From the NCBI GenBank assembly GCA_005793025.1, contig SXQI01000232.1:1-10553 (forward strand): a DNA stretch of 10,553 nucleotides, read 5' to 3'. Each line of letters begins with the position of its first letter. Within the stretch, counting starts at the first letter, position 1. The notes below the pieces were generated by a model. The model saw only the letters and a list, made by a program, of their open reading frames with translations. It searched no databases and was not told the origin of the DNA. A program made the position numbers and the translations under genes. This stretch comes from Verrucomicrobiales bacterium. Its GTDB lineage: Bacteria > Verrucomicrobiota > Verrucomicrobiia > Limisphaerales > SXQI01. Shown here one piece after another: positions 1 through 7,448 of the stretch.

Positions 1-1302
1 AATATCCCAAAGATCGAATTCGCTGGATCCAAATCTCGCGACTCTTTTACCTTCAAACACTATAATCCCACCGAGTTAGTCGAGGGAAAAACGATGAAGG
101 ATCACCTCCGTTTTTCTGTCGTCTATTGGCATACGATGTGCGGAGCCGGGGCGGATATGTTTGGCTGGGGCACGGCTGTGCGTCCTTGGGAGAAAGGAAC
201 CAAAGCAGGATCGCTGGAACAGGCTAAACGACGGGTGCCTGCGTTCTTTGAGATTTGTGATAAACTCGGTGCTCCCTACTACGCTTTTCACGACCGCGAT
301 CTCGCACCACACGCGAAAACTTTAAGTGAATCGAATCAATACCTCGATCAGATCGTTGTGTTGCTTAAAGAGCAGATGCAGCGAACTGGGGTAAAGCTGT
401 TGTGGGGAACCGCGCAGAATTTTGTGCATCCTCGCTACATGCATGGAGCCGCTACAAGTTGTAATGTTGATTCATTCGCGTTCGCTGCCGCTCAAGTCAA
501 AAAAGCGATGGAGGTCACTAAGGAATTGAACGGGGAAGGTTATGTTTTTTGGGGCGGCCGCGAGGGTTATTCCACCCTGATGAATACGAATCTGAAGCGC
601 GAGATGGATCATCTCGGGGCATTTCTACATTTGGCGGTGGATTACAAAAAGAAGATCGGGTTTAAGGGATCTTTTTACATCGAACCGAAGCCTAAAGAAC
701 CAACCAAGCACCAGTATGACAGCGATGCGGCGGCATGCCTGAATTTTTTACGCGAATACGATTTGATGGAGCATTTTAAGCTCAATATCGAAACCAACCA
801 CGCCACGCTGGCGGGGCACACGATGCAGCATGAATTAGAGGTTGCGAGTGCCGCTGGTGCGTTGGGAAGTATCGATGCAAACATGGGAGATCTGTTCCTA
901 GGTTGGGATACGGATCAATTCCCGACTGATATTTATCTTACAACCCAATGCATGCTGACGATTCTAAAGCATGGAGGTTTTACAACCGGTGGAACCAATT
1001 TTGATGCCAAGGTGCGTCGTGAAAGTTTTGAACCGGAAGACTTGATCCACGCACATATCGCGGGGATGGACACGTTTGCACGGGGGTTAAAAATTGCTGC
1101 CGCGATTCGTAAGGATGGTCGGATTGATGAGTTCGTCAAAAACCGTTACCGCAGTTGGGACGGATCGTTGGGGCAAAAAATCGAATCCGGCAAAATAGGT
1201 TTTGCTGAACTTGAAAAGCACGCATTGAAACTTGGTGAGGTAACGAATATGGAGAGCGGCCGTCAGGAATACCTTGAGGCGGTCTTCAACGAGTTTATCT
1301 GA
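1..1302 (+). CDS. xylA: Xylose isomerase, class II (5'-truncated by window edge)
   Basis: Converts D-xylose to D-xylulose (and glucose to fructose) in the cytoplasm, the first step of xylose use. The reading frame is open from base 1. The 31 codons before the first ATG (94) encode N-terminal family sequence (GSKS, then HYNP), so that ATG is internal; about six residues are probably missing compared with the E. coli enzyme (440 aa), and 433 are visible. In visible numbering, all key residues are present: catalytic His97 in FHDRD, metal ligands Glu228 in [12 protein letters not shown], Glu264 and His267 in [12 protein letters not shown], Asp292 in DANMGD, Asp303 and Asp305 in GWDTDQFP, Asp335 in NFDAKVRR, and Lys230. 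These run four behind the E. coli numbers. The long N-terminal segment marks the class II type. The gene ends 9 nt from the converging glgA. The promoter and any xylR or xylB neighbours lie outside the window. Confidence 0.97.
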   Translation, partial: NIPKIEFAGSKSRDSFTFKHYNPTELVEGKTMKDHLRFSVVYWHTMCGAGADMFGWGTAVRPWEKGTKAGSLEQAKRRVPAFFEICDKLGAPYYAFHDRDLAPHAKTLSESNQYLDQIVVLLKEQMQRTGVKLLWGTAQNFVHPRYMHGAATSCNVDSFAFAAAQVKKAMEVTKELNGEGYVFWGGREGYSTLMNTNLKREMDHLGAFLHLAVDYKKKIGFKGSFYIEPKPKEPTKHQYDSDAAACLNFLREYDLMEHFKLNIETNHATLAGHTMQHELEVASAAGALGSIDANMGDLFLGWDTDQFPTDIYLTTQCMLTILKHGGFTTGGTNFDAKVRRESFEPEDLIHAHIAGMDTFARGLKIAAAIRKDGRIDEFVKNRYRSWDGSLGQKIESGKIGFAELEKHALKLGEVTNMESGRQEYLEAVFNEFI

Positions 1303-1311
1303 CGCGACGTC

Positions 1312-2775
1312 TTATTCCGCGGTCCGCGCAGATTCTTTGGCCTTTTGATAAGCGCGAACGTATTCACTAGCGGTATGGTTCCATGAGAAATCTGCAACCA
1401 TACCGTTTTTACGATAACTTGAAAGGCGCGGAAAATCTGAGTAGATTATTAAGGCCTTTTGAATGGCTTCGGTCATTTTTTGGGCTGAATAGTCGTGGAA
1501 CTTGATACCGTTTGCCCGGTGTTCATCTTCGCTTGAATCGATGATGGTATCGTTCAGGCCTCCTGTAGCTCTCACGATGGGTATGGTACCATACCGGAGG
1601 CTATACATTTGATTAAGGCCGCACGGCTCAAACCTCGAAGGCATCAGAAAGAAATCAGCGCCAGCCTCAATTCGATGCGCGAGCCCTTGATTGTAACCGA
1701 TTCGAACCGCCACCTTTGTTGGAAAGCGAGATGCTAGATTTAAAAAGGCCGTTTCGAACTCAGGTTGGCCATTACCGAGGATCACGAACTGAATGTCAGA
1801 GACCAGAATTGTTTCGAGAGCCGCCAAACATATGACGATTCCTTTTTGTTCGGCCAACCGTCCTACATTCCCCAAAAGTGGAATCTCAGGCCGGATGGGA
1901 AGTCCAAGTTCCTGCTGAAGAAATTGTTTGTTGGCAACTTTCCCTTCTAAATTCTCCGAATTATAGGGTGAATGCAGAGCAGTATTCTGGGTTGTGTTCC
2001 ACTCCGTATAATCAACCCCGTTCAAGATGCCGTGGAGGTCGTTTTTTCGAATCCGAATGACGGGATCAAGGGCACAACCAAATTCTTGAGTCGTGATCTC
2101 GTCCGCGTAGCTTGGGCTGACGGTTGTGAGCAAGTCCGCAAAAACAATCCCAGCTTTCAAACAATTCATCTGACCATAGAACTCCACTTCTTCAAACCGA
2201 AAATGATCCTGCGGTAAATTCGTTAAGGCATAGGATGTCGCGGGGAAAACGCCCTGGTATGCAAGGTTATGAATTGTGAGAACTGTTGATGGCGAGTTCT
2301 GCCAATCTCCTTGTTTAGCGGAGTTCCGAATGAAAAGCGGAACCAGACCTGTTTGCCAATCGTGACAGTGAACGATGTCGGCTTGCCATGGAAGATTCTT
2401 GGCAAGAAAGACCACGGCTTTTGAGAAAAAAATGAATCTCGCATCATTGTCTGGATAGTCGCTTCCTCGCTCCGTGTAATAATCTGAACGGTTGAAGTAA
2501 TGGCTGTTCTCGATGAAATAAAGGCGTTCACCGGAAGGGCCTTGCAAATACCAGACCTTTCCCTCAATCCAATGAGTGCCTAGTTCGATACGGATGTCGA
2601 ATCGGAGAGGCTGAATCTCTGGAAACCGCTCACGTATTCCAATGTAGAGCGGTGTAACAATTCCCACCTCATGGCCTAGATTTGCGAGCGTTTTGCCAAG
2701 CGCACCCACCATATCGGCCAAGCCACCGCTCTTGGAGTACGGATGAATCTCGCTGCTCGCTAGAAGAATCTTCAT
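1312..2775 (-). CDS. glgA: Glycogen synthase, ADP-glucose type (GT5)
   Basis: Transfers glucose from ADP-glucose to the non-reducing end of an alpha-1,4-glucan, building storage glycogen in the cytoplasm. The protein is 487 aa, normal for bacterial GlgA, with two Rossmann-like domains: a GT5 N-terminal domain (about 1-245) and a GT1-like C-terminal domain (about 290-480). Visible motifs are KSGGLADM with the ADP-glucose-binding Lys15, HCHDW near 136-140, GRLAEQKG with Arg306 and Lys311, and SRFEPCGLNQMY with catalytic Glu383 followed by ATGGLNDT. I chose the ATG at 2775 because MKILLASSE aligns with the usual GlgA N-terminus. An in-frame GTG at 2784 would add three residues (MSS); neither has a clear Shine-Dalgarno site. 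The start lies 15 nt after the serS stop, so it is probably co-transcribed with serS. No other glycogen gene (glgB, glgC, glgP) is in the window. Confidence 0.95.
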   Translation of the reverse strand: MKILLASSEIHPYSKSGGLADMVGALGKTLANLGHEVGIVTPLYIGIRERFPEIQPLRFDIRIELGTHWIEGKVWYLQGPSGERLYFIENSHYFNRSDYYTERGSDYPDNDARFIFFSKAVVFLAKNLPWQADIVHCHDWQTGLVPLFIRNSAKQGDWQNSPSTVLTIHNLAYQGVFPATSYALTNLPQDHFRFEEVEFYGQMNCLKAGIVFADLLTTVSPSYADEITTQEFGCALDPVIRIRKNDLHGILNGVDYTEWNTTQNTALHSPYNSENLEGKVANKQFLQQELGLPIRPEIPLLGNVGRLAEQKGIVICLAALETILVSDIQFVILGNGQPEFETAFLNLASRFPTKVAVRIGYNQGLAHRIEAGADFFLMPSRFEPCGLNQMYSLRYGTIPIVRATGGLNDTIIDSSEDEHRANGIKFHDYSAQKMTEAIQKALIIYSDFPRLSSYRKNGMVADFSWNHTASEYVRAYQKAKESARTAE

Positions 2776-2790
2776 CGAGGACACAACGCT

Positions 2791-4092
2791 CTATGCTCGG
2801 ATGCAGTCCGTTCGAAGGTAAGGGCGCAAGGGTTCGGGGATTAGCACGCTCCCGTCGGGTTGTTGATGCGTCTCGATGAGAGCAACAAACAGCCGAGCTA
2901 AAGCAGTCCCACTGCCGTTGAGGATATGCGGCATCTTATTCTCTCCGCCCTCAGTCTTGTATCGAAGGCTCATCCGCCGTGCTTGAAAGTCTTCGCAATT
3001 CGAGCAACTGGAAACTTCTAAGAATTGGCCTTGGCCCGGTGCCCAGACTTCGATGTCATAGGTTTTTGCACTCGCGAATCCCATGTCACCCGTGCATAAA
3101 TTAATTACCCGATAATGCAATCCAAGTAGTTGGAGAACTCGTTCGGCATGGCCCACAAGTTTTTCTAGCTCCGAGTAACCATCCTCAGGTTTCACAATCT
3201 TGATCAGTTCGACTTTATCAAACTGATGAATACGGATCATTCCGCGCGTGCCTAATCCGGCAGCCCCAGCTTCTGCACGGAAACATGGACTGTAAGCCAC
3301 ATAGGAGATCGGGAGCTGGGTTTCCTTAAGGATTTCCTCTCGATGAATATTGGCAACTGGAGCTTCTGCAGTAGGTAGAAGGTAAAGGGTTCCCAGAGTG
3401 GATCCGTCCTGACCTTCCTGAACTGCATATGCTTGATCAGCAAATTTTGGAAATTGTCCGACCCCTTCCATGCAGTGTCGACCTACGATGTAGGGAGGTG
3501 CCACCTCAGTATAACCATGCTCGGTGATGTGAAGATCTAACAGGAATTGAATCAACGCACGTTCTAACCGAGCACCCCAGTTGGTGTAGAGCAGGAAACC
3601 GCTTCCTGACAACTTGGTGCCTCGAGCAAAATCAACCAACTTCAGCCGATCACAAAGTTCAATATGGGTTGCTGGTGGAGAGCTAAACTTCGCTGGTTCC
3701 CCGAACAACCTGATCAGAGGGTTATCCTCGGCTGTATGACCCAGTGCGACGCTGGCGTGCGGGAGGTTGGGGAGACGCACCATTAGCTCGTGTAGAGCTT
3801 TTTCCGTCTCAACAACTGCCTTGTCTAACCCAATTATCTTTTCTCCAATTTCGCGAGTTTCAGCTTTTTTTGATTCTGCCTCCTCCAGTTTTTTCTGACC
3901 CATCAGCGCGCCGATCTCCTTGGAAACTCGGTTCCGTAAGGCTTTGAGCTGCTCCACCTCGTTCAGAAGACTTCTGCGTTGTTCATCGAGGGAAAGGATT
4001 TCATCAATCTTTACCTCATCACCGCCGTGGCGGGTCTTCAATCGTTCGCGAACCTGTGTCGGGTTTTCCCGAATCAACTTAATATCGAGCAT
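2791..4092 (-). CDS. serS: Seryl-tRNA synthetase (class II)
   Basis: Charges tRNA-Ser with serine via seryl-adenylate in the cytoplasm, and also charges tRNA-Sec where that exists. The protein is 433 aa, the normal size. Residues about 28-105 are the charged, heptad-like antiparallel coiled-coil arm that grips the tRNA long variable arm. The class II core follows: the TAE serine-site motif at 241-243, motif 2 around FRAEAGAAG (271-279) with Arg272, the family signature VSSCSNCEDFQARR (360-373), and motif 3 GSGTALAR (393-400) with Arg400. The start is firm: MLDIKLIRENP is the standard bacterial SerRS N-terminus. There is no Shine-Dalgarno site, and a sigma-70-like promoter sits directly upstream, suggesting a leaderless mRNA. 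It is first in a likely two-gene unit with glgA. Nothing unusual is seen in the protein. Confidence 0.98.
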   Translation of the reverse strand: MLDIKLIRENPTQVRERLKTRHGGDEVKIDEILSLDEQRRSLLNEVEQLKALRNRVSKEIGALMGQKKLEEAESKKAETREIGEKIIGLDKAVVETEKALHELMVRLPNLPHASVALGHTAEDNPLIRLFGEPAKFSSPPATHIELCDRLKLVDFARGTKLSGSGFLLYTNWGARLERALIQFLLDLHITEHGYTEVAPPYIVGRHCMEGVGQFPKFADQAYAVQEGQDGSTLGTLYLLPTAEAPVANIHREEILKETQLPISYVAYSPCFRAEAGAAGLGTRGMIRIHQFDKVELIKIVKPEDGYSELEKLVGHAERVLQLLGLHYRVINLCTGDMGFASAKTYDIEVWAPGQGQFLEVSSCSNCEDFQARRMSLRYKTEGGENKMPHILNGSGTALARLFVALIETHQQPDGSVLIPEPLRPYLRTDCIRA

Positions 4093-4212
4093 CGGTCGAG
4101 TATAGAAACAGAGGCCTGTGGATCAAGAATCGAGTAGAAGCATTTAATGTCCAGCCCGGTTTTCGATTGAAACTCTCGTTTGAAAGCCGTAGTTCATTTT
4201 CCACACCTTATT
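4093..4212. other. Divergent intergenic spacer serS / DUF1801
   Basis: The longest gap between genes in the window (120 nt). It holds the putative serS promoter on the minus strand. Towards the DUF1801 gene I see two TTGAAA hexamers (4167-4172 and 4180-4185) that could be -35 boxes, but neither has a convincing -10 box at 16-18 nt, so I do not call that promoter. No riboswitch, operator dyad or small ORF was recognised. Confidence 0.6.
4099..4126 (-). promoter_or_regulatory. Putative sigma-70-type promoter of serS (leaderless)
   Basis: On the minus strand, TTGATC (4126-4121, four of six matches to the -35 consensus) is followed by a 16-nt spacer and TATACT (4104-4099, five of six matches to the -10 consensus). 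Only six bases (CGACCG) separate the -10 box from the serS ATG, so a typical start point would fall at or next to the A of that codon. The absence of a Shine-Dalgarno site agrees with this. It was found by eye against the E. coli consensus; the organism's own sigma factor preference is unknown. Confidence 0.5.
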
Positions 4213-4734
4213 ATGCAAAGCAAAGCGACCTCAGTAGCAGAGTATCTTTCTGAGTTGCCGAACGAACGACGTGCCAGCATTGAGCAAGTGCGGGCGGTGA
4301 TTCTAAAAAACTTGGATCCCGTTTTTGAGGAAGGAATGCAATACGGCATGATCGGCTATTACGTTCCACACCGGATCTACCCACAAGGCTATCATTGTGA
4401 CCCGACTCAACCACTCCCATTCGTCTGTCTGGCATCTCAGAAGAACTACATGTCCATCTACCTAGGTTGCGTATACGGACTGGAGGAGGGTGAGAGATGG
4501 TTTCGTGAAGCATGGGCAAAGACCGGCAAACGCCTCGACATGGGAAAGTGCTGCGTTCGGTTCAGAAAACTGGAGGATCTTGCGCTCGATGTAGTCGGTG
4601 AGTCGATCCGTCGAATGCCTGCACGTAGGTTTATCGAGTTCTACGAGTCCGCACTCAAGCCGTCACCGAAGAGTTCTGATGGCGGAGCAAGCAAAACAAA
4701 GCGCAAATCTACCAAGACCAACCGGAAAAAATAA
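4213..4734 (+). CDS. DUF1801 domain protein (YdhG-like)
   Basis: A 173-aa protein resembling the DUF1801 family, which adopts the YdhG / frataxin-like (CyaY-like) alpha-beta fold. The family's biochemical function is not settled. Family-like features are the N-terminal helix with VAEYLSELPNERR (8-20) and IEQVRAVI (23-30), then EGMQYGMIGYYVP (40-52), the strand and helix around ASQKNYMSIYLG (74-85), and a cysteine-containing segment GKCCVRFRKLEDL (111-123). Residues 149-173 are a low-complexity basic tail with eight Lys and two Arg, which could bind nucleic acid or simply be disordered. I chose the ATG at 4213; an in-frame TTG at 4180 would add 11 residues that do not look like family sequence. 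Neither start has a Shine-Dalgarno site. It is a single gene, divergent from serS and convergent with the M1 peptidase gene, so it is probably transcribed alone. The fold call is fairly secure; the role is unknown. Confidence 0.85.
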   Translation: MQSKATSVAEYLSELPNERRASIEQVRAVILKNLDPVFEEGMQYGMIGYYVPHRIYPQGYHCDPTQPLPFVCLASQKNYMSIYLGCVYGLEEGERWFREAWAKTGKRLDMGKCCVRFRKLEDLALDVVGESIRRMPARRFIEFYESALKPSPKSSDGGASKTKRKSTKTNRKK

Positions 4735-4743
4735 CGGCCTCAA

Positions 4744-7428
4744 TCAATCCGCGTTTGATGAACTAATCCAGCTTTCCACTGAGGAGCTAATCAATTGTTT
4801 TAAATGTGCTTTGTAGCGAATGCGGTCGGCGGCTTCTTCGGCTTTTGCCAATGCATCTGGCGGATAGTTTGCTTTGATAAACTCGACGTATTCCGTCGCG
4901 TGGGCAGTATCGCTAAAACCAGCAACTGTGGATCCTGCATAAGCATTCATGAAGGGGCCTCCCAACAATTCCATCAGTTGGCGATGGTGTTGTTTCATAA
5001 AATCCCAAGCTAATGAGGCATGTCGACCTGTATTGCTGACCGCACTTACCAAACGGGTGGATTGAACGGGGGAGAACTCTCCCGCGAGTGAAAGCGAAAG
5101 AGTTTGATTAGCAAGATCCGGATTCGATGCACTGGCGATTGCTGAGAGTAACATCCCAGATTCTTCTTCCAACGTCGCGGCACGTGCAAGGCGGAGCAAT
5201 TCGGCATAGTCCTCCTTGGAGGCATATTGCCCGACGATCCGGAGTAATGTTGGTCTGAGAGCCCCCGTCAAACTCGATGGATCCTTGACATAAAAAGTAA
5301 ATCTCTTACGCGCTTCATCAATGATTGCCTGAGAACCCAAGCCTCCCAAGAGCCCCATCAGACGAGCGCGCAACAACCCCAGTTGTGGGGAATCTCCCGC
5401 TCTGGATTGAAATCCAATCTCAGCAACAACTGGTTGAAGCAATGCGATGACGCGACTACGATAACCTCGCTGCATCACGTTCCCTTCCAATAAAGAATCG
5501 ATCAATCCGAGACCCGCCAACCCTTGTTCCCAAACTGGGAGGCTTGTCCCCTTCCCCATTGCTGGAATCAGGTCGAGGTATTCGGAGGCAGATAGACGCT
5601 CTGTTTCCACCATCGCGAAAGCATCGCTCAAGAAGTTAACCTGATCCGAAGGTGAAAACTTGTGCCACGAGCAACTGAGCTGTTTGAACATCGGCGCGTC
5701 ATACGCGGTGCGATAATAGCCTCGGCTCCCGGCGTTCAGTTTGATCGGTTGGTTTCCAGCACCCAGTTTGAGACTCACAGGCGTTTCCTCTAATAGAGTT
5801 CTTGCAAGCGATCCTTTGCTTCCGGGGGTAGCAATCGTGACAGGGACTTTCCACTTCAAAGGCTGAGCGTTGGGATCAAGCAAAGTGAACCGTTCCTGTC
5901 GGAGCACAACCGACTTTTCGCGGCCGACTTGAGTGGTGCTGGCAAGTATGACTGGAAGTCCGGGTTGCTCAGTCCAGCCCGCTGCGAACCGAGCCACGTC
6001 TTGCTGAGACGCTTCGGCCATTTCCGCCCAGAGATCGGCGGTTGTCGTATTCCCAAAGGCGTGGCGTTTCATGTATTGCCTCAATCCCTGTTGGAACTTT
6101 TCTTCGCCGAGATAATCCTCCAACATTCTGATGAAAAACATTCCCTTCTGGTAAGTAATACCATCGAACGAATCTCCGATCTGAGACTCACTCTTCACAG
6201 GCCGTTGAATCGGGTGGGTGCTCTTCTGGGCGTCGAGAGCCATGAGTCCAATCTTGCCTGTGTCCACCCGGAGCCAGTGATTCCAACTTGGATTTAGATT
6301 ATCCGTGGCTTTTGTCCCCATCCACGAAGCGAAACCTTCATTCAGCCAAAGATTATCCCACCACGCCATCGTCACAAGGTTTCCAAACCATTGATGCGCC
6401 ATTTCATGAGCCATGATGGCAAAGGATCGTTCCTTGGTGTCCTGAGAGTTCTGGGCAGGGTCGAAAAGGACTGTGGATTCGTTGTAGGTAATCGCGCCCC
6501 AGTGCTCCATGGCCCCGCCGAACCCACCGGGCAATGCAATGTGATCTAGTTTAGGAAGGGGAAATGGCACATCAAAATACTTCTGAAAATAGGTCAACAA
6601 TCTTTCAGAATTCTTCAACGCATAAAGTGCTTTATTCCGCTTTCCTTCGGTGAACCAAACTCGGGTTTCGATCCCCCCTACCCTTCCTTCGATATGATCC
6701 AATTCACCGACGACTAGAACCAACAAGTAAGTAGGCATCGAGGGTGTCTTTAAGAAACTCACTTTTTTCGAAGTCTCCGTGGAGACTACGGACTGTGACA
6801 CCGGCATGTTCGATACCGGCGTGACACCTAATGGCACTTCTACTGTGAGGCTAAAGGAAGCTCTGAAAGCAGGTTCATCGAAGCAAGGAAATACCTGCCG
6901 CGCATCGGTGGCTTCGAACTGCGTCGCGATCATCTCTTTCGGCCCACTTGGTGACTTGTATTTAATAAGAAACATTCCGACGGGGCTCTGTGAGATTTTG
7001 CCGGAAAAATCGAGCCTGATTAAATGGCGTCCGGGAGCAAACGCGGTGGATGAACGTAGGTTCACACATTGGTTCGTGACATCCAATGAAATGGCCAAAT
7101 CCTTCCAGTGAGCCGAGGTGGGGACTGGTGTGGTTGGGATGCCGCCGCCATCCGCCGATCGCGAATGTGCCGTTGCGATCGTAAGATTATGAGCATTCAG
7201 AACTATTTCTGAGACTGATTCCAAAACCTCCACCTCGATCACCTCGGAACCTGTGAAGGACGACGATTCGATTTTAGGTTTCAGCGAGAGCTCATAATGG
7301 TGGGGCACAACCGTTTTGGGGAGTTTGCCCGGGGTCTTATTGAACGAAAATGGTTCCTCAGCAAAGACTCCGAGGCAGCTCAAAACGAGGAACAGCGAAA
7401 ACGAAGGAAAAGCTAAAATGGGTTTCAT
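4744..7428 (-). CDS. M1 family aminopeptidase, exported (PepN-like)
   Basis: A zinc aminopeptidase that removes N-terminal residues from peptides; 894 aa, similar in size to PepN and ERAP-type enzymes. I chose the ATG at 7428 because it opens a signal peptide: MKP, a hydrophobic core (residues 4-20), then VFA with probable cleavage after Ala23. The frame is open further upstream (to 7527), but that part overlaps pepF and does not look like family sequence. Domains: N-terminal beta saddle (about 35-230), thermolysin-like catalytic domain (about 235-480), small beta domain (about 490-575) and a helical ERAP1-C-like domain (about 590-870). Catalytic features are HEMAH (His341, Glu342, His345) with third ligand Glu364 in LNEGFAS, and the proton-donor Tyr426 in ITYQKG. 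The substrate-binding GAMEN motif reads GAMEH at 305-309, keeping the key Glu. A Cys at 18 sits in VLSC, a poor lipobox, so a soluble periplasmic form is likelier than a lipoprotein. It starts 20 nt after pepF, the last gene of the run. Confidence 0.95.
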   Translation of the reverse strand: MKPILAFPSFSLFLVLSCLGVFAEEPFSFNKTPGKLPKTVVPHHYELSLKPKIESSSFTGSEVIEVEVLESVSEIVLNAHNLTIATAHSRSADGGGIPTTPVPTSAHWKDLAISLDVTNQCVNLRSSTAFAPGRHLIRLDFSGKISQSPVGMFLIKYKSPSGPKEMIATQFEATDARQVFPCFDEPAFRASFSLTVEVPLGVTPVSNMPVSQSVVSTETSKKVSFLKTPSMPTYLLVLVVGELDHIEGRVGGIETRVWFTEGKRNKALYALKNSERLLTYFQKYFDVPFPLPKLDHIALPGGFGGAMEHWGAITYNESTVLFDPAQNSQDTKERSFAIMAHEMAHQWFGNLVTMAWWDNLWLNEGFASWMGTKATDNLNPSWNHWLRVDTGKIGLMALDAQKSTHPIQRPVKSESQIGDSFDGITYQKGMFFIRMLEDYLGEEKFQQGLRQYMKRHAFGNTTTADLWAEMAEASQQDVARFAAGWTEQPGLPVILASTTQVGREKSVVLRQERFTLLDPNAQPLKWKVPVTIATPGSKGSLARTLLEETPVSLKLGAGNQPIKLNAGSRGYYRTAYDAPMFKQLSCSWHKFSPSDQVNFLSDAFAMVETERLSASEYLDLIPAMGKGTSLPVWEQGLAGLGLIDSLLEGNVMQRGYRSRVIALLQPVVAEIGFQSRAGDSPQLGLLRARLMGLLGGLGSQAIIDEARKRFTFYVKDPSSLTGALRPTLLRIVGQYASKEDYAELLRLARAATLEEESGMLLSAIASASNPDLANQTLSLSLAGEFSPVQSTRLVSAVSNTGRHASLAWDFMKQHHRQLMELLGGPFMNAYAGSTVAGFSDTAHATEYVEFIKANYPPDALAKAEEAADRIRYKAHLKQLISSSVESWISSSNAD

Positions 7429-7448
7429 TCGGACCAAATAAAAGAAGT

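Noticed and set aside
94..1302. xylA starting at the ATG at 94
   Set aside because: Codons 1-31 before it are open and encode conserved xylose isomerase N-terminal sequence, so the gene is cut by the window edge.
1318..1328. GC-rich dyad CGCGGTCCGCG as a terminator for xylA
   Set aside because: The arms allow only about four pairs around a three-base loop, no T-run follows, and it lies in glgA coding sequence.
2223..2567. 114-codon minus-strand open frame inside glgA
   Set aside because: Same strand but another frame of a conserved GT5 domain; no family resemblance.
4720..4760. T-run after the M1 peptidase stop as an intrinsic terminator
   Set aside because: The minus strand has TTATTTTTT here, but the preceding stem would be only three or four pairs with a long loop; the run is explained by lysine codons of the DUF1801 gene.
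5929..6297. 122-codon plus-strand open frame opposite the M1 peptidase
   Set aside because: Antisense shadow of conserved catalytic-domain sequence, with no recognisable protein character.
7375..7377. Lipoprotein signal at Cys18 of the M1 aminopeptidase
   Set aside because: VLSC has Leu at -2, off the usual lipobox, and a good signal peptidase I site (VFA) lies just after it.
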